Under the pieces are notes generated by a model. It did not search any database. It was not told the origin of the DNA and was given only the letters and a program-made list of their open reading frames with translations. 64,000 nt of DNA from Apis mellifera (Eukaryota > Arthropoda > Insecta > Hymenoptera > Apidae): positions 14,369,086 to 14,433,085 of the forward strand of contig NC_037638.1 of NCBI RefSeq assembly GCF_003254395.2, given 5' to 3'. Position numbers and translations under genes: made by a program. The first letter of the stretch is position 1. Every line of letters begins with the position of its first letter. Below are positions 43,960 to 58,167 of the stretch, piece after piece.

Positions 43960-44070
43960 GAATGGATTGGAATGGAGTGGAACGGAATGGAATGAAACGA
44001 AACTGAACGTAACTGAACGAAACGGAACGGAATGGAATGGAACGGAATGAAACGGAATGGAATGGAATAA
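43960..44070. repeat. GGAAT-type pentamer array
   Basis: About 20 degenerate copies of GGAAT/GGAAC/GAAAC units. On the minus strand it reads as Phe/Ser/Ile/Pro repeats; not a gene. Confidence 0.9.
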
Positions 44071-47029
44071 AAAAGAAAAAAGAAAAGGTATATATCGTGT
44101 AAGTATATAAGTATCGTAAAATAAGATTTTTCTTCAAGCACAGAAATAGAAATAATTTTCACGTTAACACTCACATCACAAGTTGCGATTCAAATGGCAC
44201 ATTCGGTGATAAAAAAATAAAATAAACGGTAGAAATTAAAACGAAATAAAAATTTAAAGCGTCGCGTCACATGGTTCTCCACTGTATTTATTATCGTATC
44301 TCCGTTGAGCGATATTACGCGGAAAAATAAAATAGTGACTCGCATCAAGCAAACCAGAATTGACGAAATTAGCGAACGAATCGTGTACGAATGTGTTGCT
44401 TGACTGCGAGTCTCTTGCTAACTGAGCGTAGAACGGCCGTGACGGAGACACGCGAGCTCTGCTCGAGTCGAGCTCTTTCGTTACTGGATCTTACACCGTC
44501 GACATGTTCTCTCCTTCTCTTTCTTCCTCACTATCCTTCTAATACGCATATACTCCCTCCACTTCTTTTTCTTTCTTTTATACGTTACGCCGTGTGTGCA
44601 CGAATACTAACGCAACGCACAACTCACCGCTATTTTACCGAAGAATATTCATACAATAGCTTATTTTTTTCCAATAGTTTTTCGATTGAATTTATACAAC
44701 AAATACAACGTTCGGATAAGTTTTTCATGAAGTATCAAGCATAAAGTATCAAGTGATGAATTCGCGATCGATTTTAATACTTATTAATAGGTGGAAAAAA
44801 AAAAACATCAATCGTGCAAACTAGTCGCTATTAAATAATTATCGATAAGTGTGTTTACGACTTAAATAACGATCAACTTCTTTTATATATCCATTTACCC
44901 CGGTCACGTATAGCATCACCGTACGTGCATGCATTTCTGCGTGCACTGGATGCCATCATAGATAGAATAGAAATTAAACAGACAATACCACGCCTAGATA
45001 CATTCGTTGTGCAACAAGTACATTTTAAGCGAACGAACGACCGGAAGGGAGGGAGGGAAGGAGGAAGAGATTGTGACGGAAGGAAAGACATAATATATGG
45101 GTTATAGAAAGTTGTAGATCCATTATATTAATTGACTTTGGGACTCGATATATAAAATGCACGAAACGAGCCTCTCGAGGCTATGCTCACGGAAAAAAAA
45201 ATTGAATGTCAAGGTTAACTGATTTGACCTTTATGCATTGACTTTTATGTATTTTCTTAATTCTTTACCTTAATTCTTTTCTTACTCGAGTTTTTCTTTG
45301 AGGATTTCTTTTTCTACAAGAAAAGATATTTAATAATTTTTTCACTTTATTATATAATATGTAAATTAATTTTTTTCTTATATATAGATAAAACAGGATA
45401 ATCAATCGCGCAATCACATTGCGAAGAATTCAATATAGAACTACCACAAGTGGAAAGTTTGGGATGATGTGTTCAATGCTCGAAAAGTTTCACGATCCAA
45501 AGACTAACCATCTCATTCTTGGTGTACATATGTACTAGAAAGCGAATCCTATGCAGCAAGCTATAAGATCCTGATCGTAAAAGCGAGTGAGAAAATAATT
45601 ATAGATTCTCGAATCAACTTCGCATCCTTGACACGATCCACTTGTATGCGTACATGCACGTACATTAGATATCGACCTACTTAATCATCGGTTTACCGAT
45701 TTTTTTTTTTACATAAACTTAGAATACGAGAGAGATAATCTTGTTTCCATCTCTTGATTTATATATCGAAATATAATATGTAATATAAATATATTTTGCG
45801 TAAATTCGATAAAAAAGTTTTTTGAAAGAATCAACTAATAATCAATCGCATACCTATGTCATGTTTCGCTCGTTATGGCATTCTTAAGTCGGACACTTTT
45901 ACTATGCGCGTTCTTTTCTGACTCACATACAACTGATTACACCGGCAACATACCGATTAAATCAACTTTTTTCCCTCCAAGTTTTACAAGCCACGGTCAT
46001 TCTAACAAGTGACGTAACAATCGTTATAGCGGTAAAAAAAAAAGAACTAACGCGTAACTAACTTCGTTAGTTAATGTCATTTTTTTTTCCCTGAAAAATT
46101 TATACAGATATTCTTTCATCATTATTTTCAAAAAGACAAGGAATGTTGATTGAACTGTCAATCAAATAAAAATAACTTTTTAGCGGAAAGAATAGAAAGG
46201 GTCTTTTTGGGTAGAGACCCCCCTTTGCTTATATATTTTGTTAAAGATTATAATAATTTTAGGAATTTCATGCGACGCTGATGTTATTATTCTGAACACA
46301 CGTGTCATATGTATTTAACCTTCGATTTATCGATTCTCCAAACCTGTATAATCAATGCGAAGTGAGTGAAGCACACTCTTGGCATTGTATTAAGCATAGA
46401 AGAGGTCTCGAAAGGACTACACGATAAGAAACGCATTAGAATGTCAAATAAAGGAAAGAATGGATTAAGATTGATGGATAACAACTATACAAGTACAAGT
46501 ACTATAGCAGAGATTAACCATAGGAGAAAACTTATAAGTTCTTTTTTCTCAGAAAGCAAACAATGAATGACGTTTGTTATATTTCCAGTTGTTTAAATTA
46601 AACGATATTTTATTCTTTCATTTCTTCAAAAAATTTAGCATGCATGCATAAATATGTACATGTATATATTTGCATATATTAACCTTAATATCAAGAAACA
46701 AATTGTATCTCTAATATTTTCAAGGTGATAACGTTTCAAAATTTTTTTGTCTAGCTGTTCTATATTGCTTCTATTGTAAACAATTAAATCCATTTTTATT
46801 TTCTATTCCAAAAACTTTTATGAACAATAATGAATAATATATAGATGAAATTTATTACAGACGCATAAAGACAATACAATTGAATTCGAATTCGTATAGA
46901 AATCCTATTTTTAATTTAAACTAGAAACTACATAGCAAAAATAAAGTTGTAAAATATGTATAAATATTTCAATGATTTTTAAATCTTATAGAAAATAAAA
47001 TTCTAAAAAAACTTTTTCCTATAATTGAT

Positions 47030-47550
47030 TTTAGTTTTCGAAATATTTATAAAAAAAAGATTGTTATACATAAAATTTCACTTATACATATAAATCAATT
47101 ATTGCTACTTATCAATTGTTTAAATAAATATTTGCGACATATCCAAAAAATAACGAGTTAATATCACTGCATTTAGCAATTGATACAATGTTGAAAAATA
47201 AAACAATTTTTAATTATATTAATTAATTTTTACTTATAACTGAAATTATAGTGATGTTATAACAATAGATTGTTTAAGGATTGTTTATATTTTATTTTCA
47301 CATTTTTTTTCGCAGGTCGAAAAATAAATATTAACAACAATAGAATATCCATATATCTTCGATATAAATTGGAGTTATTATAATTCAAATAATTATAATA
47401 CAATTCATGAGAAAATAATTTTTTGAAATTCGTCTATTGTATGTATTAATTGTCTGTTAATGTGATGTATTTGTATTAACGAAAAATAAAACGATTATAT
47501 TGATGGTTGTTGTCATGAAGGCATACATATACAGAAAATTCTAATAATAA
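47030..47550. repeat. Diverged duplication, copy 2
   Basis: Direct-orientation partner of 42160-42800, about 4.8 kb away, with the same ordered short blocks. No coding potential in either. Confidence 0.6.
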
Positions 47551-48266
47551 TAGTATTATAGTATTATATAATAATAATAGTATTATAACGTAATAATAAT
47601 ATTTTTCTTCAAATATTTTTAAAATTAAAATCCACTATCAGTTATATATAGAAAAAAGTTAGTTTCTATAATATATTAATTTCTAATGTTTCATTATCAA
47701 AGAGGAATTAGCTTTTCTGTAATTTCATTAAAATGCGATTTGCGGAGAAGGAAAAAGGAAAAAAAAAAAAAAAAATATAATGGAAAACAATGACGAACAT
47801 ATTTGTTTGCCATCAAAAATTAGTGTAAAGATCAAGCTCAAGAGAGTAGATGCAAAAAACATGCATAGTCGTGCTAAGTTAATTGCTTGACGTCGCTTTT
47901 GTTTCCTCTTCGATATTCGATTAATCTGCAAAAAAAAAATATGAAGCCTTGCCACTGTTAATCGTGATGCTTCAAGTGACACGAAATCGCACACAAACTA
48001 TTTTCATAAGGTATTGTTCGTAGTTTTTGAGAAATCAACGATAAGCTTCGTTGATCGAGAAAAAAAAACGCTCTACTAGCATGATAATGCGGTGGAGGTA
48101 AAATTTTTATTTTCAAAAGGAAACATGTTTCAATTCAGACTTCCTTTAAATTTTAGTTCATCGATAAAGTTATTTTTTCTTCATTTTTCCATCAATTTTT
48201 ATTTTAATTTAATTTTCTTTTAATTTTTTTATTTTTCTATATATATTTCTATTGGAACTTATCTAA

Positions 48267-48271
<5 letters not shown>

Positions 48272-48322
<51 letters not shown>
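48272..48322. repeat. (AT)n microsatellite
   Basis: About 50 bases of perfect dinucleotide repeat in a par-1 intron. Confidence 0.95.
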
Positions 48323-48325
<3 letters not shown>

Positions 48326-49003
48326 TCTTGTATTCAATGTATTAAAAATGTTACGTGTCAAAAAATGATATAAAATATATTCAAAAAATTGCCAGATTTT
48401 TATCAAAAATTGTTTATTTCAAAACTTAAAATTTTTTTATAAATATAAATATTTTATATTTTTATTAATCAATTTCAAAATTTTACATTTTTTTCAATTA
48501 TTTTCTTTCATAAATAGAAACATTTCTTCTAATATTTTATATTTTATATTTTAAGAAAAAAATCAATTAAAAACCACCAATCTGATAAATATAACGTCTG
48601 TTATATTATAAACATGAATTTGTTAAAAATTTTTTAATTTGAAAAAAATTTTTAATTTTATTAAAATGATTTCTAAAATCGATTTGTAAAAATGTATTTG
48701 TAAGTTGGAAACAACGCTTCCAATACTATGTAGTAATTGGAGAAAGTATCTGTTTTGTGATTCATCGTATTCCTTTATGTCTTGAAATAAACAATTTATG
48801 GCAAAAATCTTCGAATATATTATTATTATTACTACTATTATTATCATCATCATCATCATCGTCATTAAATATATCATTAAATATAAGGATAAAAAAGAAA
48901 TATTTTCTTTTTTTCTTATCGAACAAAAATCATGTTTCACCTATAATATTCAATAAATATTAAACTCAAAATTATATTTCGAATTCGGTTAAATTTTTTT
49001 CAA

Positions 49004-49043
<40 letters not shown>

Positions 49044-52000
49044 CAAAATATTGATATAATCGTGTTATATCTTTGAAATATTATAGAGACTGAAGCAAAT
49101 ACATTAATAAAATGTCAGTTAAAGTCAAAATAGAGCACAATAGTAATGAAACGAAAACAGAGTGAATTTCTGTTTCGTTTCATTTAACAATTTTCGATTA
49201 TTTACAAAATTAATAAATAAATCTTAATCGATATTTTTCCATATCAAGTTTTGTATTTGTTTCACTTTTTAAAATTATTTCTCATAATGTGCCACGAATA
49301 CACTTTGTATATAATTTTCTTTTCTTTTAGAAACTAATTTTCAGAATTTAAATTTTCGTTCTTTGTAATTTTTGTAAGTATGTATCGATATTAATATAAA
49401 ATTTTATTGAAATATGTAACGAGTTTCCGAAATGTAACGCTGTGTCGATCATTTACGTTTATTGTAAAAAAAAAAATATAACGAAACTACGCGTCGTGAA
49501 TCAATCAGCAACGAAGATTTCGTTATGAAATGTTCAGTGATATACATATATTGCGTTGCTATACACTGTTTGGTGATCGTTCCGCAGTTATTCACCATCC
49601 GTAGGTGGAAATCGACATGAAAACAATTGACTCGACCCGAGATGAGGGAATGTAAAAGAATTGTGTACGAGTGAGGACAATAGATTCTCAATGAACGGTT
49701 GCACTGCCATTTATGGCGATCGCTGTCGTTCTTGACCAGCTAGCAGCTGTTTCATACTGTTTTATAGCTGTATCGAAGAAGATTCGCGTTCACAAATCGA
49801 ATCGTAAAATTATAAATTATTTGATATACGAATAAAAATTAATAAAAACAATAAACATTATTTACGTATATTTAACGAACAATATCCCTATGTTTTCAAA
49901 ACTATATAATGGATTATATATAATTCGAAACGAAATACTTATATCATATAGATATTATAAGTTCATTCGATATAATGAAGTTAAGAAATGTCTCATCGAG
50001 GGCCTTTTGTATCGTTTTCTTTCTCTCTTCTCTCGTTACATGAATTCGTGCAGAAAGGTAACGATCGCCATCTGGCGTTAGTTTTGCCAAGTGAATTTGA
50101 AACTCTATCGGTGCACTGTCTAGCTAGTAACCGTTCTCATTTCATTCGTGTCTTTTAATCGTGCTATGCTTGAAGAGTTAGTTCGAAAAGATTATACCGC
50201 AAAGAAAGCTGGGAAGATAACGTAGAAACAAAAAAATTGTCTGTAGCGAATTGGTGAAGCGATGAAAAATAAATGAGCTTTGTGACAAATTCAAATTATC
50301 TAATTCGACGTAAGTGTGTTTATACAATTAATGTGATTCAATGTAAATATTATTAAAAATATAATGAAATAATGAGGAGAAAGGCAGCGTACAATAGCTG
50401 TGCAATTAAAAACAAAAATGTTTGTGTCTACTAGCAATGACAAATGTATTCGAAGATGGATTGACCGAGTTCGAGGATAATGCAGTCAGGACAATACTTG
50501 AATTGAGGATAAATTTCTGTTTGACCATAAAAATATTCCACACCGTGGTTCACGATTCTTTTCTCTAGTCACTTTTCACTGCGCCGCTTTCTTCGATCTT
50601 CCCCGTTTCATTATAATCAGATTCTTCGATAACGCTTGCTTGTATATGGGAACAGATATTTTTTCGAAAAAAAAAAAAAAAAAATTTAGACTATAAACGA
50701 TGAAAGAATGAAACGGAGACAATACAAATCTCGATATTAAAATTAAGTAATTATAAAAAAAATTGAATGATAATTTTTTTTTTTGCAAAAAGGAGAAAGG
50801 ATCAGGTATGTATGGTTTTGCTATATGAATTATAAATCTGCGACGAATTGGCGAAATGCCGTGAACTAGATTCATGCTTAACGAATAATTATAAACGAAT
50901 TCGTTTAAGATAGTGGCTAAACTTAGGCATCAGCTAGCGAGCACAAAGTTCGCGGTCAATCGAATTCAAGCAATTCAAGGTGAACCGATAACCCCGACCA
51001 TCAAGAACGAGGGCGTGTTGGTAATATATTTTCTTACCGACAAATCCACAGGTAATCATTTTCCGTTCGCAACATTATCGATTCATACGTTTGTACGAAT
51101 TATTAGATTGATTATCGTATTACGATATTTCGAGAATAAGAACAATTGGATTTTTTTTAGTTCGTTCCTTCAATTAATGTTTCACTTCTTGTTACATGGC
51201 ATTCCCAGCTGATATTCAGCTCAACGAACAATTATCAACGCCAATGAATAAGCGTGTCGACGAAAAGAGAGCAATTCCGACGATTAGATGAAAAAGGAAA
51301 GATGAAAAGAAAGTAAGAAGGAGGAACGTCGCACGAGTCGACTGGTACACTACACGCGATCTTTGTAAACGAATCAGCGCCCATATAATTCTGCCCTGTC
51401 TCGCTACAATTCGACCGACGAATAATATACAATGCGAAACATTCGTAAAACTAGATAAGTTGACAATTTTTCTTCCATCTCTCTTTTTCTCTTATCCTCT
51501 TTCAAAGGAAAAGGCATCTCATGTAAACTAATAAATAAAATTTTCTAATCAAATATATATATATAAGATGATATTCTCGAGATGATATTCTCTCGAAAAT
51601 TACTAATTTAATATTTTTTTAACATGATGCAATGCATTTCCGATTAACCAAACTTTCTTTTTGATAATCATCTAATGAATAATTGGAAAGAGAAAATAAA
51701 AAAATCTGTACAGTAATAATAATAGATACTAACCGAATATACATCCTTATATACAGTTTAGGATGGGAAAAATATAGAAATTTTCCAATCGTCAAAAAAC
51801 ATCGAATATTCGACTTGTTCAACTTGTTTAATCAAATGATAAATAAATTATGTTATCGAATATGTACAATTATTGAACGAAGCGAATATAAACGAGATAT
51901 CAATTTAACTTATTCAAGTTCTATTGGACTATATGACGCGTATGATATGAAAACTGGCAAGATGCAATTGATTCAAAAAATAAACTCGGCCACCGACCGA

Positions 52001-52780
52001 CCACATTACCGAGAGAAAATTCGAAAGCAACCAATCGTGGAAACCTGTTCAGCCGAGTCATCGGGTATTGCACGATATCTCGATGCGCGAAACAGAATCC
52101 GACCTATTCGACCGAGTAAAAATCAAGTATTCGGGTAACGTTCGCAATTTCCGATCGAGTACAACGATCGATTTCAATCGAATTCAATCGTAAGCGCGAA
52201 ATATGTTTTCCTTCTTTTCTTACAATCAGACTTTCGATCTTTTTTTTCTTTTTTTATCGATAAATATTACGTTAGTACTCTGCGGTACCCCGAACCGTTA
52301 ATGAAACATATCACGAAGCACCCTTGAATTACGCATCCGTCACAACAGAGCAACATAATCAAATACACACGATTACGTTCAGATCGTTTACACTGACGGT
52401 AAAAACTAATTTTATTTTGACTCAATTTTTTAACGATCATATATTTTTTTTTTTTAACTTCTTGAAGCTTCGAACAAAATAATTCTCTCTTTTACGGAAA
52501 CCGCAAATGCAAATCTTTTTCTGAACGTAATCATTCAACCTTCAACCATACCCTTAACACTTTTGCGTGACAAGGCACATTATCGATCGACGAAATAGCG
52601 ATCGTGTTCTTTCTTCTTCTATTGCGGTTTCGAAATGGAACGCGCACGAGATGCAAAATTGCGCATTTCGCAAACATTTTTAAAAAAAACACGACGAGCC
52701 ATTTCATCTTCGAGAGAACAGTTACGATTACACGAGTTTAATAGAATTTTCGTTTTCCCATAAATTTTCTTTGTACTTAC

Positions 52781-52923
52781 TTTGGAGTTTGTGACGTGGT
52801 CGGCCGGCACTGATTCTGGAACAGTTTGCAAAGTGCTCCGCATACTAGCGGACATTGTAGGCCAGCCAGTTTTACTGCCTCAAACCCTCCAACGCTTCGA
52901 CGATGCACCCTCTCCCCTTACGC
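52781..52923 (-). CDS. par-1: Distal first coding exon, probably par-1
   Basis: Exon bounded by acceptor TTCTGTTTCAG (just above 52923) and a perfect donor AAA|GTAAGT. Coding begins at ATG 52855 and gives 25 residues (MSASMRSTLQTVPESVPADH and five more), ending in phase 0, which fits the kinase exon at 25441. The short Ser/Thr-rich start resembles the short N-termini of MARK kinases. The bases above 52855 would be 5' UTR spliced from a still more distal exon. Linkage across a 27-kb intron is inferred. Confidence 0.65.
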
Positions 52924-55263
52924 CTGAAACAGAATATTCACGCACTTCGATTAAAACCTTTTTTTCCTTTTTTTTTTTTTTTCGGAGATAAATTCAAAAT
53001 GCTTCAATGACTTGCGAAAAATATATATCTCCTCTTTTGAAAGATGGGTAAAGGTACGGGCTATTTTCGCAACACGATCGACAAGTACGGGCTGACATGA
53101 GCGATAACATTGCGCATCTGGCTCATAGACGATCATTAAACTGCTCTATAATAGTAACTCGGTCGACCGAGCGCGGTCGCGATTCTAACGCACCTTCTCC
53201 GTTGCGGTGCGTGAATCTTCACCGTGAATCCATGACGCGTGAATGGTATGCAGTCCGGCGAACAAACGCGAAAATCTTTTCGTCCCATTGGAAACGTGAC
53301 CGTCGATAATGTAACAGTGATCGTAACGTATAGATAGAAAATGTTTCTTTCGAATTGTTTCAGTCTACAATTACGTTTCAATCTATCATCAGTTAATGCG
53401 TCAATTTTTACATAAATATCGTTTTTTACGTTTATCTTCGGAGTGGGATACAAATTTTGTGATACGACACGAACGAGGACGCTGTTGCCATTAAATCACC
53501 TATAAAGAAAATATGTACAGGTAGGCGAATGTGAATTTATATATACCTTGTCTCTAGTAACATCTGGCCAATTTCGTCTTTCGCTTTTCTAATCCGTAGC
53601 AAAAGTTTATTATCGCATACAGTCTCGTGTAATCAGAGCGAACGAGATGTCGGAAAATACGAAAATCGCGTGTGTCGTGTGTAAATGCATCGAGTCAGGG
53701 AAAGCGGCGTTTTAAACGGCAAAGAGAAAACATTACACATTCGCTGCGCTTTTGCACCTATTTCGAATAAACGATACTACGCACGAATCGTTTAATCGCG
53801 CAATTCATCTATGTTTTTTGAAGAAAAAAAAAAAAAGAAAAAAGAATATATAGTGACACTATAGCTTCGATTTCTAGGAAAAGATGAAAGAAATAATAAA
53901 TGTCTCAATTTCAATTCAATGCGTTTATTCGTTCAAGTGTTCCAATGTAAATTCTTCGAGTGGAATAAAATTGGCGAAAGTTGTCCCTCAACACCAAAAT
54001 TATTGATTCATTTAAAGCATTATTTTTGGTACATGATGATACAAATCAATTGATCAATGTTTGCTTCGATCGAATAATCAAGGAACAAGATTGTAAGAAA
54101 AGATGCTGCCTGCCTTGAAATTGATCAATATGCTATGTAATTTTCATTAAACGTCGCTACAAACATTAAGCGAGAATATTGTCACATTTTTGTTTTTAGT
54201 CAATCTCTTTATGAGATAAAAACATAGGCTAATATATTATTATAAATAGAGAAAAATAGATATTACTATAACAAAGAGAAATTTGGCTTTTTTTTTTTTA
54301 GAAAAAAATCGGAATATGTGTTAAATTCTTTATGATTATGTAATCAATTATATATAAGTTTAAAAAATGGTTTTCATTATTAGTAAGATTCTTAATGAAG
54401 TGTTTTGAATATACTTTTAATATTCAACACCTGTAAGATATTTCAAATTAATAATAGAAATCAATAAAGTGAGTGCAAATTATTTGAAGAAACTGAAAAA
54501 AAAAAATCAATTGGAAATTTCGCGGTGGAAAAAAAAAACGCGTGCGTTTGTGTTGAACTATTTGAAACGGTTATAAAATATGCGCGCGATATTTGTAAAT
54601 ATCCAATGGCTGTAACGGAAATCACACAATGCGTTAAACTTATTCGACGAAAAAAGCAAGAGTAAAGAGTTAAGAAAAAGATTGATAATCGAAAATATAT
54701 AGATTGTATAAAGCGTTAAGCGAAATTGGATTTTAGATTTTAAACCATATAACTATAAGTCGAATCACGCGCATAAAACCTGAATCGTCAAACTACTTTG
54801 AAACTTCTTAAACCAACCGCCGCTCCCTCTATAATCGTTACACATAATCGCTTTTACTTCGAAAATTTAATTATTCTATTTCGGCTTTGTAATTCGACAA
54901 ATTACAAGAAAAGTTTCTCTCTTCTTTTGTTTTGCTTTGTTTTGCTTTTCCATTGATTGTACCACGGATCAAGACTATTACATAAACGCATGAACCAGGG
55001 TTCCATAATGTAATCCAAGAATAAATCGTTGGCTAACGTGTAATAACTAACGCTCATATCCCCCTTCTCTTTTATTTATTGCTATCCATCCCTATTTGCG
55101 GACTGGTTTATTAAAGACAAGTTTGTATAGTTCTTTCGAATCGAGCATAACTTGTGAAATCTAGAAAAGAATAGCAAATATAAAATGTGACACTAAGTCG
55201 TGTAATCTATGATGATAATAACGATGAACATATGTATTTGGCAATCGGTAATACTTAATTAAC

Positions 55264-55315
<52 letters not shown>

Positions 55316-56640
55316 TGAACACGGAAAGAAAATTGGAACACGAATAACAACAAAATGCCAAGTTTTCACATATCAAGCGTGTTTGTTTCTTACGAAACAG
55401 AGCAATCGTTCAAAGAACAATGCTCGAAGTTAACGTAAACGATGAATATCTTGATTATCGTGAACATGATCGTGAAAGTACAAAGGGATTGTTGGAAATG
55501 ATCAATATTTGCAATAACATTCGAACGAATTGTGTAAAGTTCTACGAGTGATGTCCAATCGAATCGATTATTATTGCTGCAATATTAATTTTTCATACTC
55601 TTGAATCAAAGTGTCAAAAAATCAATTCTTTCGAAATAAATAAATAAAATCAGAGTATGGAGGAAAAAATTTGCAACGAAAAAAATAATATGTTTGAAGA
55701 GGAAAGGAAAGAATAATAGTTTCGTAGAGGATAGAAACATAGAGAAACATTATTCATGACTATCAATCGATCAATAAGCGGATGTTATAATAGTAATTCT
55801 TTATAGATTTAAATTAAGAAAAATTTGATAAATGCAATTAATTTGCAATGAAAAGAATAAAGAAAAATTCATAGATAAAAATATTTTAATTAGAAAAAAA
55901 ATTTGGTATCCAAAATCATCCGAAAATGATCTTGATCATACGTAAATATTAGCAAACGATATGATTGTCATACGCATTGTTTCGATGAGTGAATGTCGAT
56001 CCCTCGTTTTTTACAGCCATATCGGTTTCGCGTACGTTGGTCGGTGTTGAACATGCCACGAAATATATACGCTACTTTGTTCATTGTATATATGTATATA
56101 GCTTGGGTAGCGGGGCGATACGTCAACGAGAAACGCGCTCCCCAACTAGCCTCGAGGTGTGCTCGTGACAGAGAATGAGTAAAATGTGGGGTTAGGTCGA
56201 CTAGTGAGCGAAATCAACGATTATGAAAATTTAAATATTTGAAGGGAAATTTTTTACTAGTTTTGATTCAAATAAAAAAAAATAGCAAAAAGAAAAATGA
56301 AAAAAAAAAAAAAATGAGCAAAATAAATTCTCGTGACATGCTTCGTAGACAACTTCTTCCATTCGAGTCTGACTTTTTCGATACTTACCATCCTTACACA
56401 AATGTACACACAAACGAGAGATCGTATATGGCCATAGTGCGCGCGAGCGCAATTACATACGGCACGGCACATAGACGCGACACACGCGCATGCATACACG
56501 CCAGTCATACGAACGAAACCCACACCCACTTGTATTGCTAGCTAGGACGCAACACGTTCTGGGATCACTAGTCCGTTAAGATACGTACACGTCGAGATGC
56601 ATATACACGCGTACGAGTACGAAAGCAGCACGCGTTTATC
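52924..56640. other. Upstream region, no supported gene
   Basis: 3.7 kb. A CpG-rich patch at about 53150-53290 may be regulatory. A perfect (TA)n microsatellite lies at 55266-55313. ORFs on both strands are short and unremarkable. Confidence 0.5.
55266..55313. repeat. (TA)n microsatellite
   Basis: 48 bases of uninterrupted TA. Confidence 0.95.
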
Positions 56641-56775
56641 TAAGGTAAAAGTCTCGGCGTTGAAGTTGAGGTGCTTGACGAGGACAGCGGTGGAAGCGGC
56701 GGTGGCGGTGACGGCGGCGGTGGTAGCAGCACCAGCGACAGTAGCAGCACCAGCGATTCAAGCTTCGTCTGCCAC

Positions 56776-57921
56776 ATGCAACGAGTCTCCGATCCGAAAT
56801 CGGTGGCGAATATGGAAAGTACACTCGAAAAACGGTGATGATCGGATACCTCGGAGGTCACACATCGGTGATTGCGTTTAAAGTTGTGAATGCGCGCGAT
56901 AGCTCGCTATTTTTCTTTCTCTTCGCTTCCCATTTCTTCTTTTCTTTTCTTTTTGCTTTTTTCCCTTGCCTTCCCTTCCCGTCCCTTCCCTTCTCTTCTC
57001 AACCCTTTTCTTCTCTTCTCTTTGCGACTATTCTATTCTTTCCTCTCTACACGACATTCCCTCTCGTTTACTCTTTCTATTATACTGTCTTTCCTATCTA
57101 TCTCTCACTCTTTCACTCTCTATCCCACTCGTGTGCACGTATACTCTTTCACTCTAGTGCCTGCTCTTTCTCTCTATTTCAATCGCTCCTTCTCTGTCGC
57201 TCTCTTTGGATGTCCGTCAGTAACCTAGAAAGCGGTAGCGGCGGCCATTCAGGATTACGGGACTCCGTCCGTACGTCCGCCTTGTCCGAGCGATCGAGTA
57301 AGAGGATACGTTACCGACATATAACCTATGTTCCGTTTCTATCACGAAATCCTAATATTTTAGTCCCGTTTTAACTGTTTGGAGCAAGCCGACGAATCTG
57401 ATAATTTTCACGCCGCGAACGCGCATACGCACATATTTCGAGATTCGACGACGCGACGATATTGCTTTATTAACGACAAGATGATGAAAACGCAATCCGA
57501 ATGGTATTAATCGATCTTAAAATTCTAAAAACTGTCCACAGAAATGACACTGTACTCCTTGAATGCAAGCACTACTCACTAGCCGCGATCTTCGTTGAGA
57601 GAACGCACCTTCGCCACGACAGATCGGCAAGAGCACTACGAAGCTATGGGTGTGCTTCTTTTGCTAGTGTTCTCACGTTTCGATCGACGCGATAAAAACC
57701 AAAACCGAATGATCCTTTAATTGAACGGCTTCAATACAAGAGATATTTACCCATTTGTGACAGATTTTCCGTACGAGACGCACCACATTAACGACCGTCC
57801 CCCACCTATTACCACATACAGACATTACCACACTTTGATTTTTCAAGATGGCGACGTACCGTCGTCGGGTCGAAACACGATGCGGATGGGCTCTAAAGTT
57901 GCAGCGCTGCGATCGCGTTAA
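56776..57921 (+). CDS. Candidate three-exon plus-strand gene or gene 3' part
   Basis: Proposed join 56776-56834, 57221-57297, 57764-57921 (97 codons from ATG, MQRVSDPKSVANMESTLEKR). The first exon's frame is open further upstream to 56644 through an Asp/Ser/Gly-rich stretch (VLDEDSGGSGGGG). The middle exon has a very strong pyrimidine tract, acceptor GTCAG and donor CGA|GTAAGAG, and reads NLESGSGGHSGLRDSVRTSA. The last reads ETHHINDRPPPITTYRHYHT to TAA and ends MGSKVAALRSR. Both junctions agree in phase. No family is recognised. The region is CpG-rich, so it may also contain a promoter shared with par-1. Confidence 0.35.
56890..57220 (+). other. Long pyrimidine tract
   Basis: About 300 bases dominated by TTTC, TTCCC and CTCT on the plus strand. 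It makes long Phe/Ser/Leu frames that are not genes and serves as a polypyrimidine tract before the acceptor at 57220. Confidence 0.8.
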
Positions 57922-58167
57922 TCACCGACGCTTCGCGACAACGAACGATACGTTTACCCGCGAACTTTTGAATCACTTATACTTATAATCTTTGAAATAC
58001 CGGATAACCGATTTTCCAACACGTTTTGAATAGAGGAGATGTCTAGGAAAAATATATTACTTTGATATTTTTCTATGAATATTATTCGATGTGTATACTG
58101 ATACAGTTTCACTCTGTTTGTTTCGAGTTTAATCTCAAAACATGGGATACTTCTGTTAGAGAGTAAT

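Larger units (their letters stand above)
40111..52780. other. Large par-1 intron, no supported gene
   Basis: 12.7 kb. Repeats inside are listed separately. ORFs at 43371, 44254, 44391, 50913 and 51683 have no splice-site, homology or domain support. A small inverted repeat (GGTCT...AGACC) sits near 46201-46222. Confidence 0.5.

Noticed and set aside
46201..46222. Short hairpin GGTCT...AGACC as a terminator or small RNA
   Set aside because: Stem is only five to seven base pairs, without flanking support, and rho-independent terminators do not apply to an animal genome.
51683..52138. 151-codon plus-strand ORF, the longest unexplained one on that strand
   Set aside because: First half is AT-driven Ile/Tyr/Asn sequence; no acceptor, donor or domain is visible. 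The second half looks more protein-like but not enough to call.
56835..57374. 179-codon plus ORF rich in Phe, Ser and Leu
   Set aside because: It is translation of a pyrimidine tract; only its last part (57221-57297) is kept, as a separate exon.
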